This document shows positions 42,062 to 55,412 of a stretch of DNA of 64,000 nucleotides, in pieces (positions within the stretch are counted from its first letter, which is position 1; each line of letters opens with the position of its first letter). Source of the DNA: Puffinus mauretanicus (lineage: Eukaryota > Chordata > Aves > Procellariiformes > Procellariidae). Made by a program: the position numbers and the translations under genes. Below the pieces are notes generated by a model, which saw nothing but the letters and a program-made list of their open reading frames with translations, did no database searches and was not told where the DNA came from. The stretch lies in assembly GCA_023333565.1 (NCBI GenBank), contig JAJKFH010003504.1:3744005-3808004 (forward strand). Reading direction: 5' to 3'.

Positions 42062-45000
42062 TTACCTTTATCATAAAATCATGCATGCTTTATTAAGATT
42101 AATTTTGTCCCTTTAAATTAGTCAATAGTTACGAAAAAATACTCATCAGTATATTTTTACAGTTGGATAGTTCTCAGAGTGCTTCCCACAGTGCTTCATA
42201 AACATTAAACACCTGAAATCGTTCATTAATTTATCCATTTCATTTAAAGGATTACTTTGCTTCAAAGAAAGCAGTGCTTTCAAGAGATATTTCTGAAAAG
42301 TTGCAGATATTAATTACAGGAAAATCTTCTAATAGAACTTAGAGCTGCTCCTCTCTCTGCTACTTGTCCAAATACATCTTCAGGAAGATGTGCCTTGTGG
42401 AATGTAGGGATGTAATCAGGTGAGCCAGAAATCAAATCAAATTATTATAATATACGTCACCAAAGACAGATAGTCAACTGATGCTAAAAACAGTAAACCA
42501 CTCATTTACAGTAAGCCAAGGAATCAATCTGTACATTTCAACTGGAAGCAACAGTGACATCCCAGTTCTATTAAGGTGGGAAAGCTCTGATTTTTTGCAA
42601 CAAGATCTGCATTTCACTCAGAGAGTCCACAGAATTTCAACTATCAAAATTCCTCCAACATTAAGAGTTGAAAAAAATAGTTACACAAATGACAACATCT
42701 AAGAAAATATTTCTATAAATCGTAACTGTTAAAGGAGGAAAACCAAAATGCATGTCAGACATAATGGTACCAACCACACCTGGTCTGTTCAGGACACCTG
42801 CACCTTCAAACTAATTCAGTAGTCAGGCAGTCATGAAATTTGGTAGCATGATAATAAAGGTACTTCAATTACACCAATGCTGCTCAGCTGATAAGCACTA
42901 TCAGTTCAGGAAAACAGTGTGTCACAATGGAGTCTACCCTTCTAAAAACACAGCGAACAAAATACAACAAACAAAATGGCAAACACATACGGGGTAGAAA
43001 AAGAAATTTTCTTAGATAAAATTTCATGTTGACAACACAGAAGAGAGAACAAAGATAATTAATCAATACCATCTGATCAGCCCACTTTCATTCTTGCTGT
43101 AAAAGGCGTGATCAGCCTCATTTCATACTTCTCCTGCAAAAATAACATTACCAGTGAGCAATGCCAGCTTATGTTCATAAGTGAAAAAAGAGCCAGTGTA
43201 TCAGCAGCAAGTGATGTAATGGCAATTACACACACTGTTCATTCCCATGGCTGCAAAAGGATAATTTCTCAGGATGACAATGCCAAATGCTGCAGGAGCT
43301 AAAGTTCATTATTAGGACTCTCTTGGAAAGCAATTACTGTATGAAGTTTCAGAGAAGCCATTTTAAAGATCTTAATAAGTATGAACACATCTTACCAGAC
43401 ACACCTGTTAAGTAATAGAACAAATGTCTTTTCTGTGGGAAAGAAACAGGAATTTGTTCTTTTGGCATGATTTAGAATCCCTCTACGAATGCTTACATGT
43501 TCAGCTTGGTAAGATTTTGGAAACAACAGTAACATATTTTACATAATAAAACCTAGTGGAAATTAAAATGTCCAATCAGTAAGTGAAACATTTAAACTTC
43601 TGCTAAAGTAAATGAAAACAAGTTTTTGTTATTATGGTCTATGGTTAGAAATTGGAATGAGAAATATGAGTTCTTTCAGGTTATGCATCTAATTCCTCAA
43701 TGTACAACTGTATCCAAAACTCAAAGGCTGCTTGATACATAAGGTTGAATCGAATTAAGCAAGCTAATGTAAAGCTGTACATGGACAAACTTAATTACTC
43801 TAGTTGCTAGACTAAGAGAACCGTGTCTTCATGAGGTTTTGCATTTAATAAAACCGAAAACCTAAAAATCACACCTTTCATTTAACAGTCAACACTGGAG
43901 CCTAGCACTTCCGTCTGAAGCTCAGACAGATGTAGTCTTCTGGATCCCACCAGCGGAAGAGATTACAACCCCCAGCTGGCCTGTCACACATCCGTAACAG
44001 AGATCATCACCCCCACTGCTCTGCCAACAGAGCAGTCTGCACATATTCCCTAATTCACTTCAAGGAAAAAAGGAGAAAGGGGGGGAAAAAAAAAAAAAGT
44101 CAGCCAAGTTAGCTCGGTAATCCCTTCTAGAATGAGAACATCTATCCACAGCCTAAGCCATTGCTGATACTGGATTTAGATGGTTTTGAAATTTTGCTCA
44201 CCTATGAAATGGTGAGAATATTAAACAATGCCTGTAATCATTTTAATTGCACTTTCTTGCCTTAAGTTTTACATCCATGAAAATATTTGCAGCGGTTTCA
44301 ATTTTGGTTGTTTTCCCTAGCTGAAAGGAAAAAAATACTACAAGAGCATCAAAAAGACATTATTAGCACAAGCCAGACTTCTCACTGACAATTACATTTC
44401 ATATTTAGGTCTTTTAATTATTACTGGATGACTAAGATGTATTTTCAGTATACACAGTGACTGAAGATTCAGTGGGACTTTGGTAAAGGTATGAACAGAT
44501 GAAAAGGTCACTTTATCCAGGACACCCTATATGCCTGCCAACACATCTCCTCCTTGGTGCCTCAAAAGGAGGAAACAGGCAACTCTTCTCAAATCAGGAA
44601 TTGTGCAGGTAAATATGAGGTTAACATGTCCAGCTACAAACCCTTTAATCTGTTGCTTTGGTCTAAAACCCCAGGAGGGTAAGATCAGTCAGCTGCACAG
44701 GGCTTGCTGGGCAATTTTGCTTCTGAGTTACTGCTGCTCCTGCTATAATATACCTTCCAGCCAAAAAAGGTACAAAAACTGCAGCATGCACCCTATTATA
44801 CAAATCTATCACATCCAATCTCTCATCACTATCTAGAATCAGATCTAGAGCATCTAGGTATCCAAAGTCTCAGACAATCTCTTTGCATAGTTGCAAATCA
44901 AGTTCAGAAATACTCAGGCCGCAGTTATGTAGAACACCATAGAGGTACTGATATTTCTTTGATGGATTAAAACATACGATACCAAATCACATTCTGGGCT

Positions 45001-45105
45001 TGAAAATTACATACAATTACTTTTGCTCTCAGGGGCTACTGAAGGAAGTACACTGTATCACACAGCAATAAATTCAAGGAATCATACAAGTTCAATCGAG
45101 ACATT

Positions 45106-45128
45106 AAAAAAAAAAAAAAAAAAAAAAA
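45106..45128. repeat. A23 homopolymer tract
   Basis: Twenty-three consecutive A residues, with a second A10 run 16 bases further on. It lies 40 bases before the 56-bp tandem duplication. Confidence 0.9.
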
Positions 45129-45168
45129 CCCACACAAATTGGCTAAAAAAAAAAGTGTAGTCTCACAT

Positions 45169-45280
45169 TTCCATCCTCCCTCACCCACCCAACAGCAGAT
45201 GAGAGAAGGAAGCTTATATGGCTCTTCCATCCTCCCTCACCCACCCAACAGCAGATGAGAGAAGGAAGCTTATATGGCTC
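45169..45280. repeat. Perfect 56-bp tandem duplication
   Basis: Two adjacent copies, 45169-45224 and 45225-45280, each beginning TTCCATCCTCCCTCACCCAC and ending GCTTATATGGCTC, with no mismatch. Complete identity means a very recent event, a length polymorphism, or an assembly error. Confidence 0.97.
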
Positions 45281-46884
45281 AAGCTGAAAGACAATGTTGA
45301 TATTAAGTACACTCCAAGTGAAGGACTTGTCAACATTACGATCTTAGGAGAAGCTCTTAAAAAAGTAAATTAAAAAAAAAAGGCATTATTTATACAGCTT
45401 TCTGGCTTGTTCTCATTTTCTCTCCAAATAACACTTAACTCGGCTGCTCCTTGACCACATTCAGATACTGAACTGACTTGCTCAAAGAACCTGTCCTTGA
45501 CAACTCTCAAACACCTTCCTGATCAATAGTAGCTAGTTTAAAGCCCATGCCTGTGTGAGGATAGGACTGCTTTTTTGCCTCCCCATTTCATCTTTGTCAA
45601 ATTTCATAAGCTATTTTAATCAACAGATCTTTCTGAAATGGGTAAGAGTCAGTTTTAGATTTCTGTATCCTAAATAATTTTATATAATCTCTCACACTAT
45701 TCTTCATCGCTTTTTCCAGATTCTTTAGGTATATCCAGAACAAAGACACAGCAGGAACTTACTGGCAACGTCTTCCTATTTTGAAAACTGATTATTCCTT
45801 CTTTGGTTTCACATATTTTAATTACTTGCTAATCATTTACTAATTCCTGGAAGACAGAGGATCTTTCTTCTTGAAAAGTCCTAGCAAGCAATCTCATCAA
45901 AATCATTTGGGAATTCGTGTATAATGCACCAATTGGATCATCATCAGATATATATTTATCCTTCAAAGAATACCAGTAAATTTGGAAGATATGACTTTTC
46001 TGATAATCATGTTATCCACTGTTTGTTTGAAATATCATTTAATAGCTCTTGCATATCCTATTCATATCCTATTCACTTAATTGCTGAGGCACTGAATTTT
46101 ATTCCTGTCGGAAAAGCTGCCAAATACTCTTTATAATTGGACTTCCATATACTCCAACAGGTGTAATGCATAAGGCTTCCTAAATACTTTCTTCTGTTGC
46201 CTCCATTTGTGATTTCAGTTCACCGGCTCCAGTTGGCACCCCAGCCAACAGGCTGACATTTTTTATTTGCAAGTCCTGCAATCGCAGATGGTCGGCAGTC
46301 CACAGAGACCCTACCAGCAGAGATTCTGCTGGAGGCAACAACTCTTCATGGGCATCTCTTTGCAACAGAAAATGCACGTACATCTCTCAAGATGTCGGTT
46401 GGTTACTCTGCTGCACAGCTATAAGAACAGTAGGATAAGCATTTACATGTATCCCTTGTCACATTAAATTGTTAGAATTGTCCTTTGCATGATTTTGGCC
46501 TGGGTCAACCCAAAGAACGCTTCAGGGGGACTTGGAAGGTGCATGGACTAGGTACCGGTCCCATTACCCAGTCCGCATCTGGCCACGCTGTTTGTTTTGG
46601 AGGTGTGGTGGTGCATTCTTTCCTCCACCTTCTCCTGGGCCGCTCGTTGATCTCAGAAATTCCCGTGAAACCTTGGCCTCGGTGTAGTGAGTCTGGTGGC
46701 TGAGCGCTCCTGGACTGTATCAGAAACTCTGCAGAGCTGAGGCTGGGAACATACTCCTACTGCCTGGCCCAGGTGCCATCTTATCTGAGTCATAGCTCAA
46801 GGGGAACAACACTGAAACCTTAAGAATTTTTAGTAGTTACCACCTGGGACTGTGGCCAGGATGGAAATTTATGGATTACTGAAG

Positions 46885-46908
46885 CCAATCACCTTGTGAA
46901 TCTATAAA
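46885..46908 (+). promoter_or_regulatory. CCAAT and TATA boxes of the probable LTR
   Basis: GAAGCCAATCACC is followed 13 bases later by TCTATAAACAG. A transcription start would be expected near 46930-46940, at the beginning of the GC-rich leader. Any transcript would be antisense to TMEM135. Confidence 0.5.
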
Positions 46909-47401
46909 CAGTGGTCCTAAGTGAAACCCTTTGAGCTCTCCTGGACTGCAGCGGGCTGCGCCCAGCATCTCCCTCTCAGTGGAATGCCTCTCAGAGCTCG
47001 CAACCTCTCAAGTCCACGATATTTGGAGGACCGTCGCCGAAAGCTGACGACGGGACCTGGGCTGAAACCCTTCACTCCTCGAAGCTCAATCCTCGCCCAT
47101 TGAGAAATGCCAAGACATTTGACGTGAATATTTTTTCACTAACTTCGAGGGGAATTTTTAACACGTATACCTTTTGTACATTAATATATGTACTTCTGTC
47201 TGTGTGTGTAAACTAATAGTACGCATAATCTGTAATTAAGTCACTGTTGTGATTGTGGTAGACTCTACTAACTTTGTAAATGTTAAATTAGTTAATGATT
47301 AAGTGTTGCTAAAATCTTATGATCTATACTTCATCCCTGTAGTAAGTAATAGAGTGAACCTTGCCATCGAACTCTGTTAAGTCGTGCTTTTATAAATTTC
47401 T

Positions 47402-47407
47402 ATTAAA
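47402..47407 (+). terminator. Probable LTR polyadenylation signal ATTAAA
   Basis: TTTCTATTAAAATCAGTTTC, followed by CTGTTTG and TTTTGATGGTG as a possible GU-rich downstream element. Its place near the end of the proposed LTR fits an R/U5 boundary. Confidence 0.45.
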
Positions 47408-48713
47408 ATCAGTTTCTGTTTGAAATCACTTTTGATGGTGATTCTTTAAGCAGCCTCTAAACCACTCATTCGCGACAGGTCGAAACAGCTTTAGACAGCT
47501 ATGCTCCATGCAGGTGAAAGCGATGCCATACCAATTGGATTCAGAGTCAGACGCTAATCTCTTACCTGCTTCATTTACTAGCACAGGCATAGTCATAGCT
47601 CTGCTAGAAGGCTAGTAACCCGTTAGAGGAACAGCTGAAAACAATAAAATTTAAAACCACAGCAGCTTAATTTAGAGAGTAACATCTAACTACAGCACTG
47701 AAGTAAGGCACTGCAGCCAAGTACATGGCAGCATAAGGAAGACCACTGTACAGCTCAGAGGAGTAAAGATAAATCAATATTAATACAACTGAGATTGCTA
47801 GAAAAATTCATATACCTTAGAGCTTGTTACTTAAAGATTCACTTTGAACTTTGCAAATTATTTACTTAAAAAGCATTCCATGGCTCCTCAGCCAGCTCCT
47901 CCTCTTCTTAGCCTTCTCCCTCAGCTTTGAAGCAAAGTTGAGAGGCCTCTAAACAGATCTAGAAGTAGGGCATAACGGGTTTGATTAACTTTCAGAGGGG
48001 CTGAGTGCACTGTCAGGTAACTTTCAAAAATTCATAGCTACTGTAGGCTTTACATGTCTATGTATAACATCTCTTACAATAAATGCATTTCGATCTAGGA
48101 CATCATCATATTCATAAAGAGGAAAGTTTACTTTTTAACTATCCTGATAGTTACTTGAAATATACACTGGAAACAGCTCAGAATACAGAAGTGGCATTTA
48201 TACTCATTTTTCAGAGCAAGTCTGTATCTTACAGAACCCCAGAAGCTGTGCTGGGATTTCCTTCATTTATGACCACAAATAAAGAAAGTACAAAGTTGGA
48301 TAGCTGGATAAAGTTTAGGATAATTAAAAGTCATCACAGCCCCTGCATCAGGAAAACAGAAACCAACATCAAATTACATCAATTATTTCTAGGAGAGAAA
48401 GATTAGGCCTTCTCAGTTCCCCTCTAGAATGTATTTGAATTTCCCGCAACAATGTATTTTGAATCAGTAAAACAGAGAAAAGGAAACAAAGTGAATACAT
48501 TGACTTCTTTACTGATTTAAAAGATTACAAAAAGGAGAAGGAAAACAAACAAAAAAATAAAAGAAAGGTTCATATTCAAGTGGTAAGACCAGACATCAAG
48601 ACGATGGCACAGCTGTTGCTTTTCTTACTCCTACCCATTACAAACAAGCCTATTATAAGAAAAGACAAATTATTATACAAATGAAAAGTTGCATAAAAAT
48701 AGCTTTCCTATTA

Positions 48714-48908
<195 letters not shown>

Positions 48909-49575
48909 TTAATTCAGTTAGGCTCTTTTTTGCACATTGTAAAGAAAAATAAAGAAGGAAAAGGAGACTGCCCATTTAAGTAGTAAATCAAAGCCTCTTA
49001 AATTTGCTGGTTTTATGAACAATACCACAAAGATTTCCTTTGAACTTGTTCCAGCTGTTACAATATTTATACCAGGAAATACATCAAGCAATCCTAAATG
49101 GGAAGTATAGGAGGAATTTTATTACCTTGTTACCGTTGGCTATAATAGTCAGAAACGTTGTCTGCCAGATATCAGAACTTTTAAGATGTGATAAATTTAC
49201 AGAGTTTTGTCTTCGAGATAATTGGACTATCACATAATTAAGGTCAGAATATCACTAAAGTAATCCAAATACACAGTGCCTATGAAGTGATGACATATTT
49301 CTAAAGGTTTTTGACTCCAATTAACCAACTGCAAGTCCTCCAAAAAATTCTCACGATCTGCTGGAAGAACAACACATTCCTGACAAATTTTATAGAAATG
49401 GTATGTTATCTCTAAAAAACTGCCTAAAGCAGAAAACAAGCTGGATCTAAAAAATAAATGTTCTTTTTGGTCAGTTTAATTTATGTCCCATGTTTTATAA
49501 AGAACAGTTACTTAATGACTCAAACACTGAAGGTCCTCAGAGTTTTTTGTCCACAGAAATTCTGCAACTATCTAA

Positions 49576-49871
49576 TGGGAAGGTGTAGAGAACCAGGCTC
49601 TTCTCAGAGGTGCACAGGAGTAAGACAAGAAGCAACAGAGAAGTTCAAATATGAGAAAGTCAGATTAGACCTAAGGAAGAAAGATTTTCACTTGAGGGTG
49701 GCTGAATATTGGAGCAGGTTGCCCAAAGCGACTGGGGACTCTCCATCGCTGAAGATCCTCAAAACTCAACTGCAAAAGGCCCCAAGCAACCCCACCCAAC
49801 TGGCCCTGCTTTGAGCAGGAGGCTGGGACTACATGGCCTCCCAAAGTCCCTCCAACCTGCGTGCTCTGTGA
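49576..49871 (+). mobile_element. Old CR1 LINE 3' fragment
   Basis: The fragment has the CR1 C-terminal pattern: AACCAGGCTCTTCTCAGAGG, then VRLDLRKKDFHLRVAEYW and SRLPKATGDSPSLKILKTQL in an open frame. The 3' UTR follows with CCTGCTTTGAGCAGGAGGCT, GACTACATGGCCTCCC and CCCTCCAACCTGCGTG-CTCTGTGA. It lacks the long 5' part. The wording differs from the other copies, so it belongs to a separate, older subfamily. It starts about 700 bases from the TMEM135 exon at 48742-48869. Confidence 0.88.
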
Positions 49872-52457
49872 AATTATACTTTGGGCACACCACAAGACAG
49901 ATCTTACTGTTTTTTTCTTTTTAATAGCATTGTCATCTTTATCTGTACTGATCTCTCAGGGATTCTCAAAACAGGCAGGAGTTTTCGGTCAATGCTTAGA
50001 ATTAGAGAAGCTGCAAACAGAGCGAGCTTCATACTGCTGGTGCTGATGAGAACATCCTGTCGAATGAGTATTGGCAACACCTCTCAAAGTCTCAGTTCCT
50101 CAATTTAAAAACATGGGGAAGGGAGCTGTTCTTCTGAAACACTGTCCACTCGTAACAAGTAGATGTTTTAGATATAGAGATGGCCCGAGGATTCTGCTAA
50201 AACTAACCACAGGAAAGTTCTGCCAAAATCTGTTTCCAAAATGAAGCTTGAACTGAGGATTAAGGAGAAATATATTCATGAACAGACTTCTGAAAACAGA
50301 TTTACACATTACTTAATCAAGTGTCAAGACTGCTTAAACCATAATGGATTAGACAATAATGTAATCCAGATAATCTTTCTGTTGAAGGAAAGTCTTAACG
50401 TAGTCTAAACGCCAGATCACTAGTTGCTACCTCCTCAGCTATTTCTAGCCCACTGTATGAAGGTCATGAACATTTGGAATAAAATAACAATTTTTTAAGT
50501 TTATTTTATAACAATTTATTTTTACCTTACACCTGAAGTGTGAAGCTTTGCTTCCTCAGACCAAAGTGTCAGAAGTATAACAGTAAAAGATTGGTATCTT
50601 ATAAATTAAAGTCAAATCAAAGTCAAAAATTTATTTCTGTAGCTTCTCCAACAAGTTTTAGACTAATATAAATTTCTGCTTTCCCTTCTCTTTACTGTTC
50701 TATCCCCAAGTGAAAAATAGAAAAGAACCAGGAACAACAACACACAAACCAGTCCAAAGAAACAATGCTCACGATAACTGAATGAGCTGTATGTTTAAGG
50801 GCAATGGAGCTTGATGTATGCCCACCAAAAAAAAAACAAAACACAAACCACCAAAACCAAATAACACTCATCATTTTCAAAGTGGTTTATAAACATCAAC
50901 TAAGCTAAATATTGTGTACAGCTGAAAACAGGCAAGAGCAGACTATGGAGCAGGCTCTCCTCCTCTCCTCCACCACCAATGGTGTGATTACATGGAAAAA
51001 ATACCAGAGATACTTCTGGACGCCACCTTGCTCTCCCTTTCAGTTCCACACACTTCAGAAAAGTACTATTAAAGTTGAGGTTGGCAAGGCAGAAACATTA
51101 TAAAATCTGTCAGACTGCAGCAGTTCATGGTTCCCACTGGGATACACTTCACACAAGTGAGCTGGGAGGACACAGTGATAAAGGCCAAATTCTTACAATA
51201 AATGCACTGCTCAAGGCTTAGCAGTGGACATTGGTAGCAGATAGCAGCATGGAAGGAGAGGGCATCAGGACATCCAGTAGATGTTTCCCTGGCAAACTAT
51301 TAATCTCCATGAAGATGCCAAGAGATGTAGCAGAAGGTCTGTGAGTTACCTGAGACTCTCTGTAGAGTCAGACAGAAATGAACACCTCATTGACATTATG
51401 GTCTCAGCTCTCTAGCTATAAAAGGAGAGTACAAATCCTAGGACACCTTTATTTAGGCACCCCAGGGTGGTCTGTATCAGGATCTTAGTGTTGATAGTTG
51501 TAAAAGTTAGTTTGGAGTGTTATTCACTACAGGAATGAAGGACTGCAATTCTGATTCAGTTCACTGATCCAAACAGTTGACTATTGTGTATCCAGGAATG
51601 GCCAAAACCAGCTCCATACCTCCCATCACTCTTCTCACCCTTCTCCATCATTTCTTAGTTTTGCTCTTCTCTTTTTGAGATGGAGTGACAAGAATTTTAC
51701 AAAATAAAATTCTTCAGTGCTTACAAATTATTGTGTATTTTCAGCTTTAGTGAGATAGCACAGCATGTCAGCAACACAAGTGGAGCACTGCTGTGTGAGA
51801 TAATGCCACAAGTGTTTGCTGCTATATGAAACCCAGACACAATGCGGCCTCCCCTCAACCTCATGCTGCCCGTGCTGTCTCACCTCACCTCCTACCCAGA
51901 GGTTTAGCCGTAATCCAGGGAACAGAAGCAACACACTCTTCACACCACTGCAGGGCCATGATTTCACAGGAGAGAAAAGCACAATCCACTTCCAGTGCCA
52001 CCTCTCCCTCTACTTTATTTCTGAAGCCATGGGTTTTCTTCTGCCTATTACCCTTTATGAGAAGAAGACTGCCCAAAAAATGTCTGGAACCAGGGAGAGG
52101 AGACTCCACCGAATGCCAGTGGATTAAGACACAGGTTTCACTTATTCATGATTTCTCCTGGCAGACCACAGCAATGCAGCCTTACCTACCTCAGGGTGAA
52201 GAACGCTCCAGCATCTGCATTGACTAACAGCAGCTTAGGAACACACCAGATCTGCTGCAGCTTCCTACCCTGGTTTTCCATAAAACACTGAGTCACTCTT
52301 AAAATCTCTTATTTTCAAGGCACCCAACGACCTGGCCTTAGGATATTTAGAACAACTACACAACTCTCTGGGATAAAGACTGTCATTAACAACTCCACCC
52401 TTCAATGGAATTTACATTTAATGAAGATAACCCTTCCCTGTACACCACCACCTCTCC

Positions 52458-52484
52458 TTTTTTTAAAAAAAAAAAAAAAAAAAA
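52458..52484. repeat. T7A20 tract
   Basis: Seven T followed by twenty A. Confidence 0.9.
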
Positions 52485-53129
52485 TCAGTGAGACCGTGGA
52501 ATAAAATTTCACAGATACTAACAGCTATCACTGACTGCACCGTTTTCAATTCCAGAGAGAAGGCACATTGCTTTCACTTCTCATTTACATATATACTGTA
52601 TATCATCCATTTAAAAAAAAACCTGTAAAATCAAAACATCACCCTGTACACACACCTCTCTAGGGAAGAAACTACAAAGGGAATAAAAGACCTAATGTAA
52701 CCAATGTCCACCATATATCCAATATACCATAAAAACTCTTATCATGTAAACCAATATGCTTGTCACTGACATTTAAAGTATCAATTAGACAACGGCACTT
52801 TCTCAAGCAGATTTGCTCCCTGCAGGTAAAGAATATCCAGGTTTGAAATACTTACCTAACATTAAAGATTTATTTATTCATGAAGAAAAACTCCAACCCT
52901 ATCAAGAATTAAGCATTTGAGTCTACAGAGTAGAGTATAACTACTCCTTGTAAGTTAATTTGCAAGAATTCCAAGATACCTAGAAAGTAACAAAGAAAAC
53001 CCACATTTCAAAAACTAAAACTGATGTTTTCCTCTCACCACAATTTAAGTGCTCTTACACTATGACATTTTATGCACTAAAAAGAAACTTTAAGCAATAG
53101 TACAGTCTGCAGATGCAGTCTTTATTTGG

Positions 53130-53134
53130 CCTAT
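53130..53134. repeat. Target-site duplication, left (CCTAT)
   Basis: CCTAT stands immediately before the LTR terminus TGTGCTGG and recurs at 53721-53725. Confidence 0.85.
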
Positions 53135-53720
53135 TGTGCTGGTTTTGACTGGGTTAATTTTCTTCACAGTAGCTGGTACGGGGCTATGGTTTGGATTTGT
53201 GCTGGAAACAGTGTTGATAACACCAGGATGTTTTCGTTACTGCTGAGCAGTGCTTACACAGAGTCAAGGCCTTTTCTCCTCACCCCACCCCACCAGCGAG
53301 GAGGCTGGGGGTGCGCAAGAAGTTGGGAGGGGACACAGCCGGGACACCTGACCCCAGCTGACCAAAGGGATGTTCCATACCATATGACGTCATGCTCAGC
53401 ACATAAAGCTGGGGGAAGAAGGAGGAAGGAGGGGACATTTGGAGTGATGGCGTTTGTCTTCCCAAGTCACCGTTACGCATGATGGAGCCCTGCTTTCCTG
53501 GAGATGGCTGAACACCTGCCTGCCGGTGGGAAGGAGTGAATTAATTCCTTGTTTTGCTTTGCTTGTGCGCGCGGATTTTGCTTTACCTGTTAAACTGTCT
53601 TTATCTCAACCCACGAGTTCCCTCACTTTTACCCTTCCGATTCTCTCCCCCATCCCACGGTGGAGGAGTGAGCGAGCGGCTGGGTGGGGCTGAGTTGCCG
53701 GCCAGGGTTAAACCATGACA
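53135..53720 (+). mobile_element. Solo LTR, relative of the 20572 element, plus orientation
   Basis: A 586-bp element from TGTGCTGGTTTTGACTGGGT to GGGTTAAACCATGACA, with TG...CA ends and a perfect 5-bp duplication CCTAT. It contains a CRE palindrome (53385-53392) and a TATA-like CACATAAAG about 15 bases on. The conserved R/U5 block CTGTCTTTATCTCAACCCAC is followed by TTCTCTCCCCCATCCCAC. The first half differs considerably from the 20572 LTR, so the two are different subfamilies. No internal region is present. The 53126-53482 open frame is LTR sequence, not a gene. Confidence 0.92.
53385..53392. promoter_or_regulatory. Palindromic CRE (TGACGTCA) in LTR U3
   Basis: TTCCATACCATATGACGTCA followed by TGCTCAG matches TTCCATACCATGTGACGTCA and TGCTCAG of the other LTR at the same distance from the TATA-like box. 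This is the best conserved piece of the two U3 regions. Confidence 0.65.
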
Positions 53721-53725
53721 CCTAT
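53721..53725. repeat. Target-site duplication, right (CCTAT)
   Basis: Partner of 53130-53134; it follows the terminal CCATGACA directly. Confidence 0.85.
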
Positions 53726-55412
53726 GTAAGCATTAAACAGAGACTTCAGTACTCATTATCCACAGTCCATACCAAAAGCTGAGCTGTTTGCCTGTAACAG
53801 CCTTTGCAGCTCTTCCTGCAATTTAACTCCACTTTCTTCTCTCTCAAAACCAGCAGAGCTCAAGCCACCAGAATTCTAAAAATAGGATAGAGAGTCCAGC
53901 TTTGCTAACATTTTTACATTCTCATCTTCTAATACAGTCAACTAATAAATCCCGTCTTTCCCAATCTCCCATAAGAAATACTTTTCTAGAGGCTCAAACA
54001 TTCAACAAAAGCAAAAGGGAATTTAAAACAAATCATGCACTGCCACAGGGCAGATGGCCTAAGAACGTCCAAAGTTTTTAGCACTTCCTAATTTCCTTCT
54101 ATTTGCATCCACAACTTCTAGCTCTCCCTTCAGTCCAACACAGTCTGCAGAAAATACAGATATACTGCAGAAGAAAAAACAAATGTATCGCAGTTAGAGG
54201 AAAGAAAAGTATCAATGAGGGAAAAAACGATGAAGCAAAAAAACTGCTAGATATTTTATCAATAAAAACAAACAGCAGAGCTAGGAAAAAAGATAATAGA
54301 GAGAAGGTTTCAGGAAAAAAGCTGAAAAAAACAGATTTAATTCTAAAAAGATTCGGATATGTTAAAATTTAAGAAATAAGTAATTTTTTCTTACTTTTTC
54401 AAGTGTTCAAATACCATAATACAGGCATTAAATGATGTTTTAATATTTTAAATGCCTATTGCTACTTTTCCAGTGATTTGCAAACCCGCAAGACAAAATT
54501 CCAAGCCTCTCCTACAGACAACAGTAGATTTTTTTTATTTAAATGACAGCCGAGTAACACCTATGTAACCATACGCTGAAATTTTAAGGAAGTAAAACAA
54601 CTCATAGCAACAAGTCTAAAGAATTAGTAGCACAAGTGGAGATAGCTTAAGAAAATAATCATCACATTTATTGCTCTATTTGCTTTATCTGTGCACAAGT
54701 TGTACTTCACAACTAAAACCCAGAAGAGACTACTAAACCACATAGTCTGTGTATCACTGGATATTACAATTACGAGGGTGAAATTTAGAGAGATAACAAC
54801 ACTTCAGTCCTCAGACAACCAAACTTTTGCATGCTACAGTCAGAGAACACAAATACATTACTCTCTAAGAACACCTCCAAGTGAGACATTGATTTGATGA
54901 AATATACCCCGATTGTCCTTGTGTGACATCTGTGCCCTACACACACACAGGAGGGGCTGGAATTAAACACCTGCCAGCCTGACTTCCAGATAAAATATTT
55001 CTGGCCCCAAACACAATTAGTTTGGTACTATGAATGCAGTCAGGTAAAGCCTCTTGAATAAGGTAAGTCAAGCATGGGGGAAAGAAAATTTCCTTTCCGC
55101 ACCTGAAGACTGATTCAGCACTGCCCAGTGTCCCATTACCACCTGTGGGAAAACTGAAAACAGAAAGCCTCTGACTTATTTTTTAAGAAAAGTAACTCCC
55201 TTCCTCACTTCTGCACACAACTGTTTAAAACTTGAAACCCAAAACTCAGTTATGCTTTAATGCAGGCCTGGCAGTATTAGAAGGCTTTTGAAGGCAACAC
55301 CACACGCTCATAGAGTCATAGAATCATTAAGGTTGGAAAAGACCTCTAAGATCATCGACTCCAACCGTCAACCCAACACCACCATGCCCACTAAACCATG
55401 TCCCTAAGCACC

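Larger units (their letters stand above)
46470..47477 (+). mobile_element. Probable solo LTR of a second retroviral family
   Basis: About 1 kb of less AT-rich DNA carries promoter and polyadenylation signals in LTR order. CCAAT is at 46885-46889 and TATAAA at 46903-46908. Next comes a GC-rich leader (GAGCTCTCCTGGACTGCAGC), a long AT-rich stretch, and ATTAAA at 47402-47407 followed by TG/T-rich sequence. Proposed ends are TGTTAGAATTG and CATTCGCGACA, which are partly inverted. No target-site duplication was found at these ends, so both edges are tentative. I saw no retroviral coding sequence next to it. It lies opposite to TMEM135. It could instead be an unrelated GC-rich repeat. Confidence 0.55.

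Noticed and set aside
46180..46470. Minus-strand 67-codon frame next to the probable LTR
   Set aside because: No motif recognised; may be repeat-derived, but it cannot be supported as a gene.
46416..47500. ACAGCTAT repeated on both sides of the probable LTR, suggesting an 8-bp hAT-type duplication
   Set aside because: The sequence just inside the repeats shows no inverted termini and no TG/CA ends; an 8-bp match over this span can be chance.
51826..52227. 133-codon plus-strand open frame
   Set aside because: No recognisable domain, no fitting splice signals, and several overlapping frames are also open; most likely chance in a less AT-rich patch.
53126..53482. 118-codon open frame
   Set aside because: It lies inside the solo LTR (53135-53720) and is non-coding LTR sequence.
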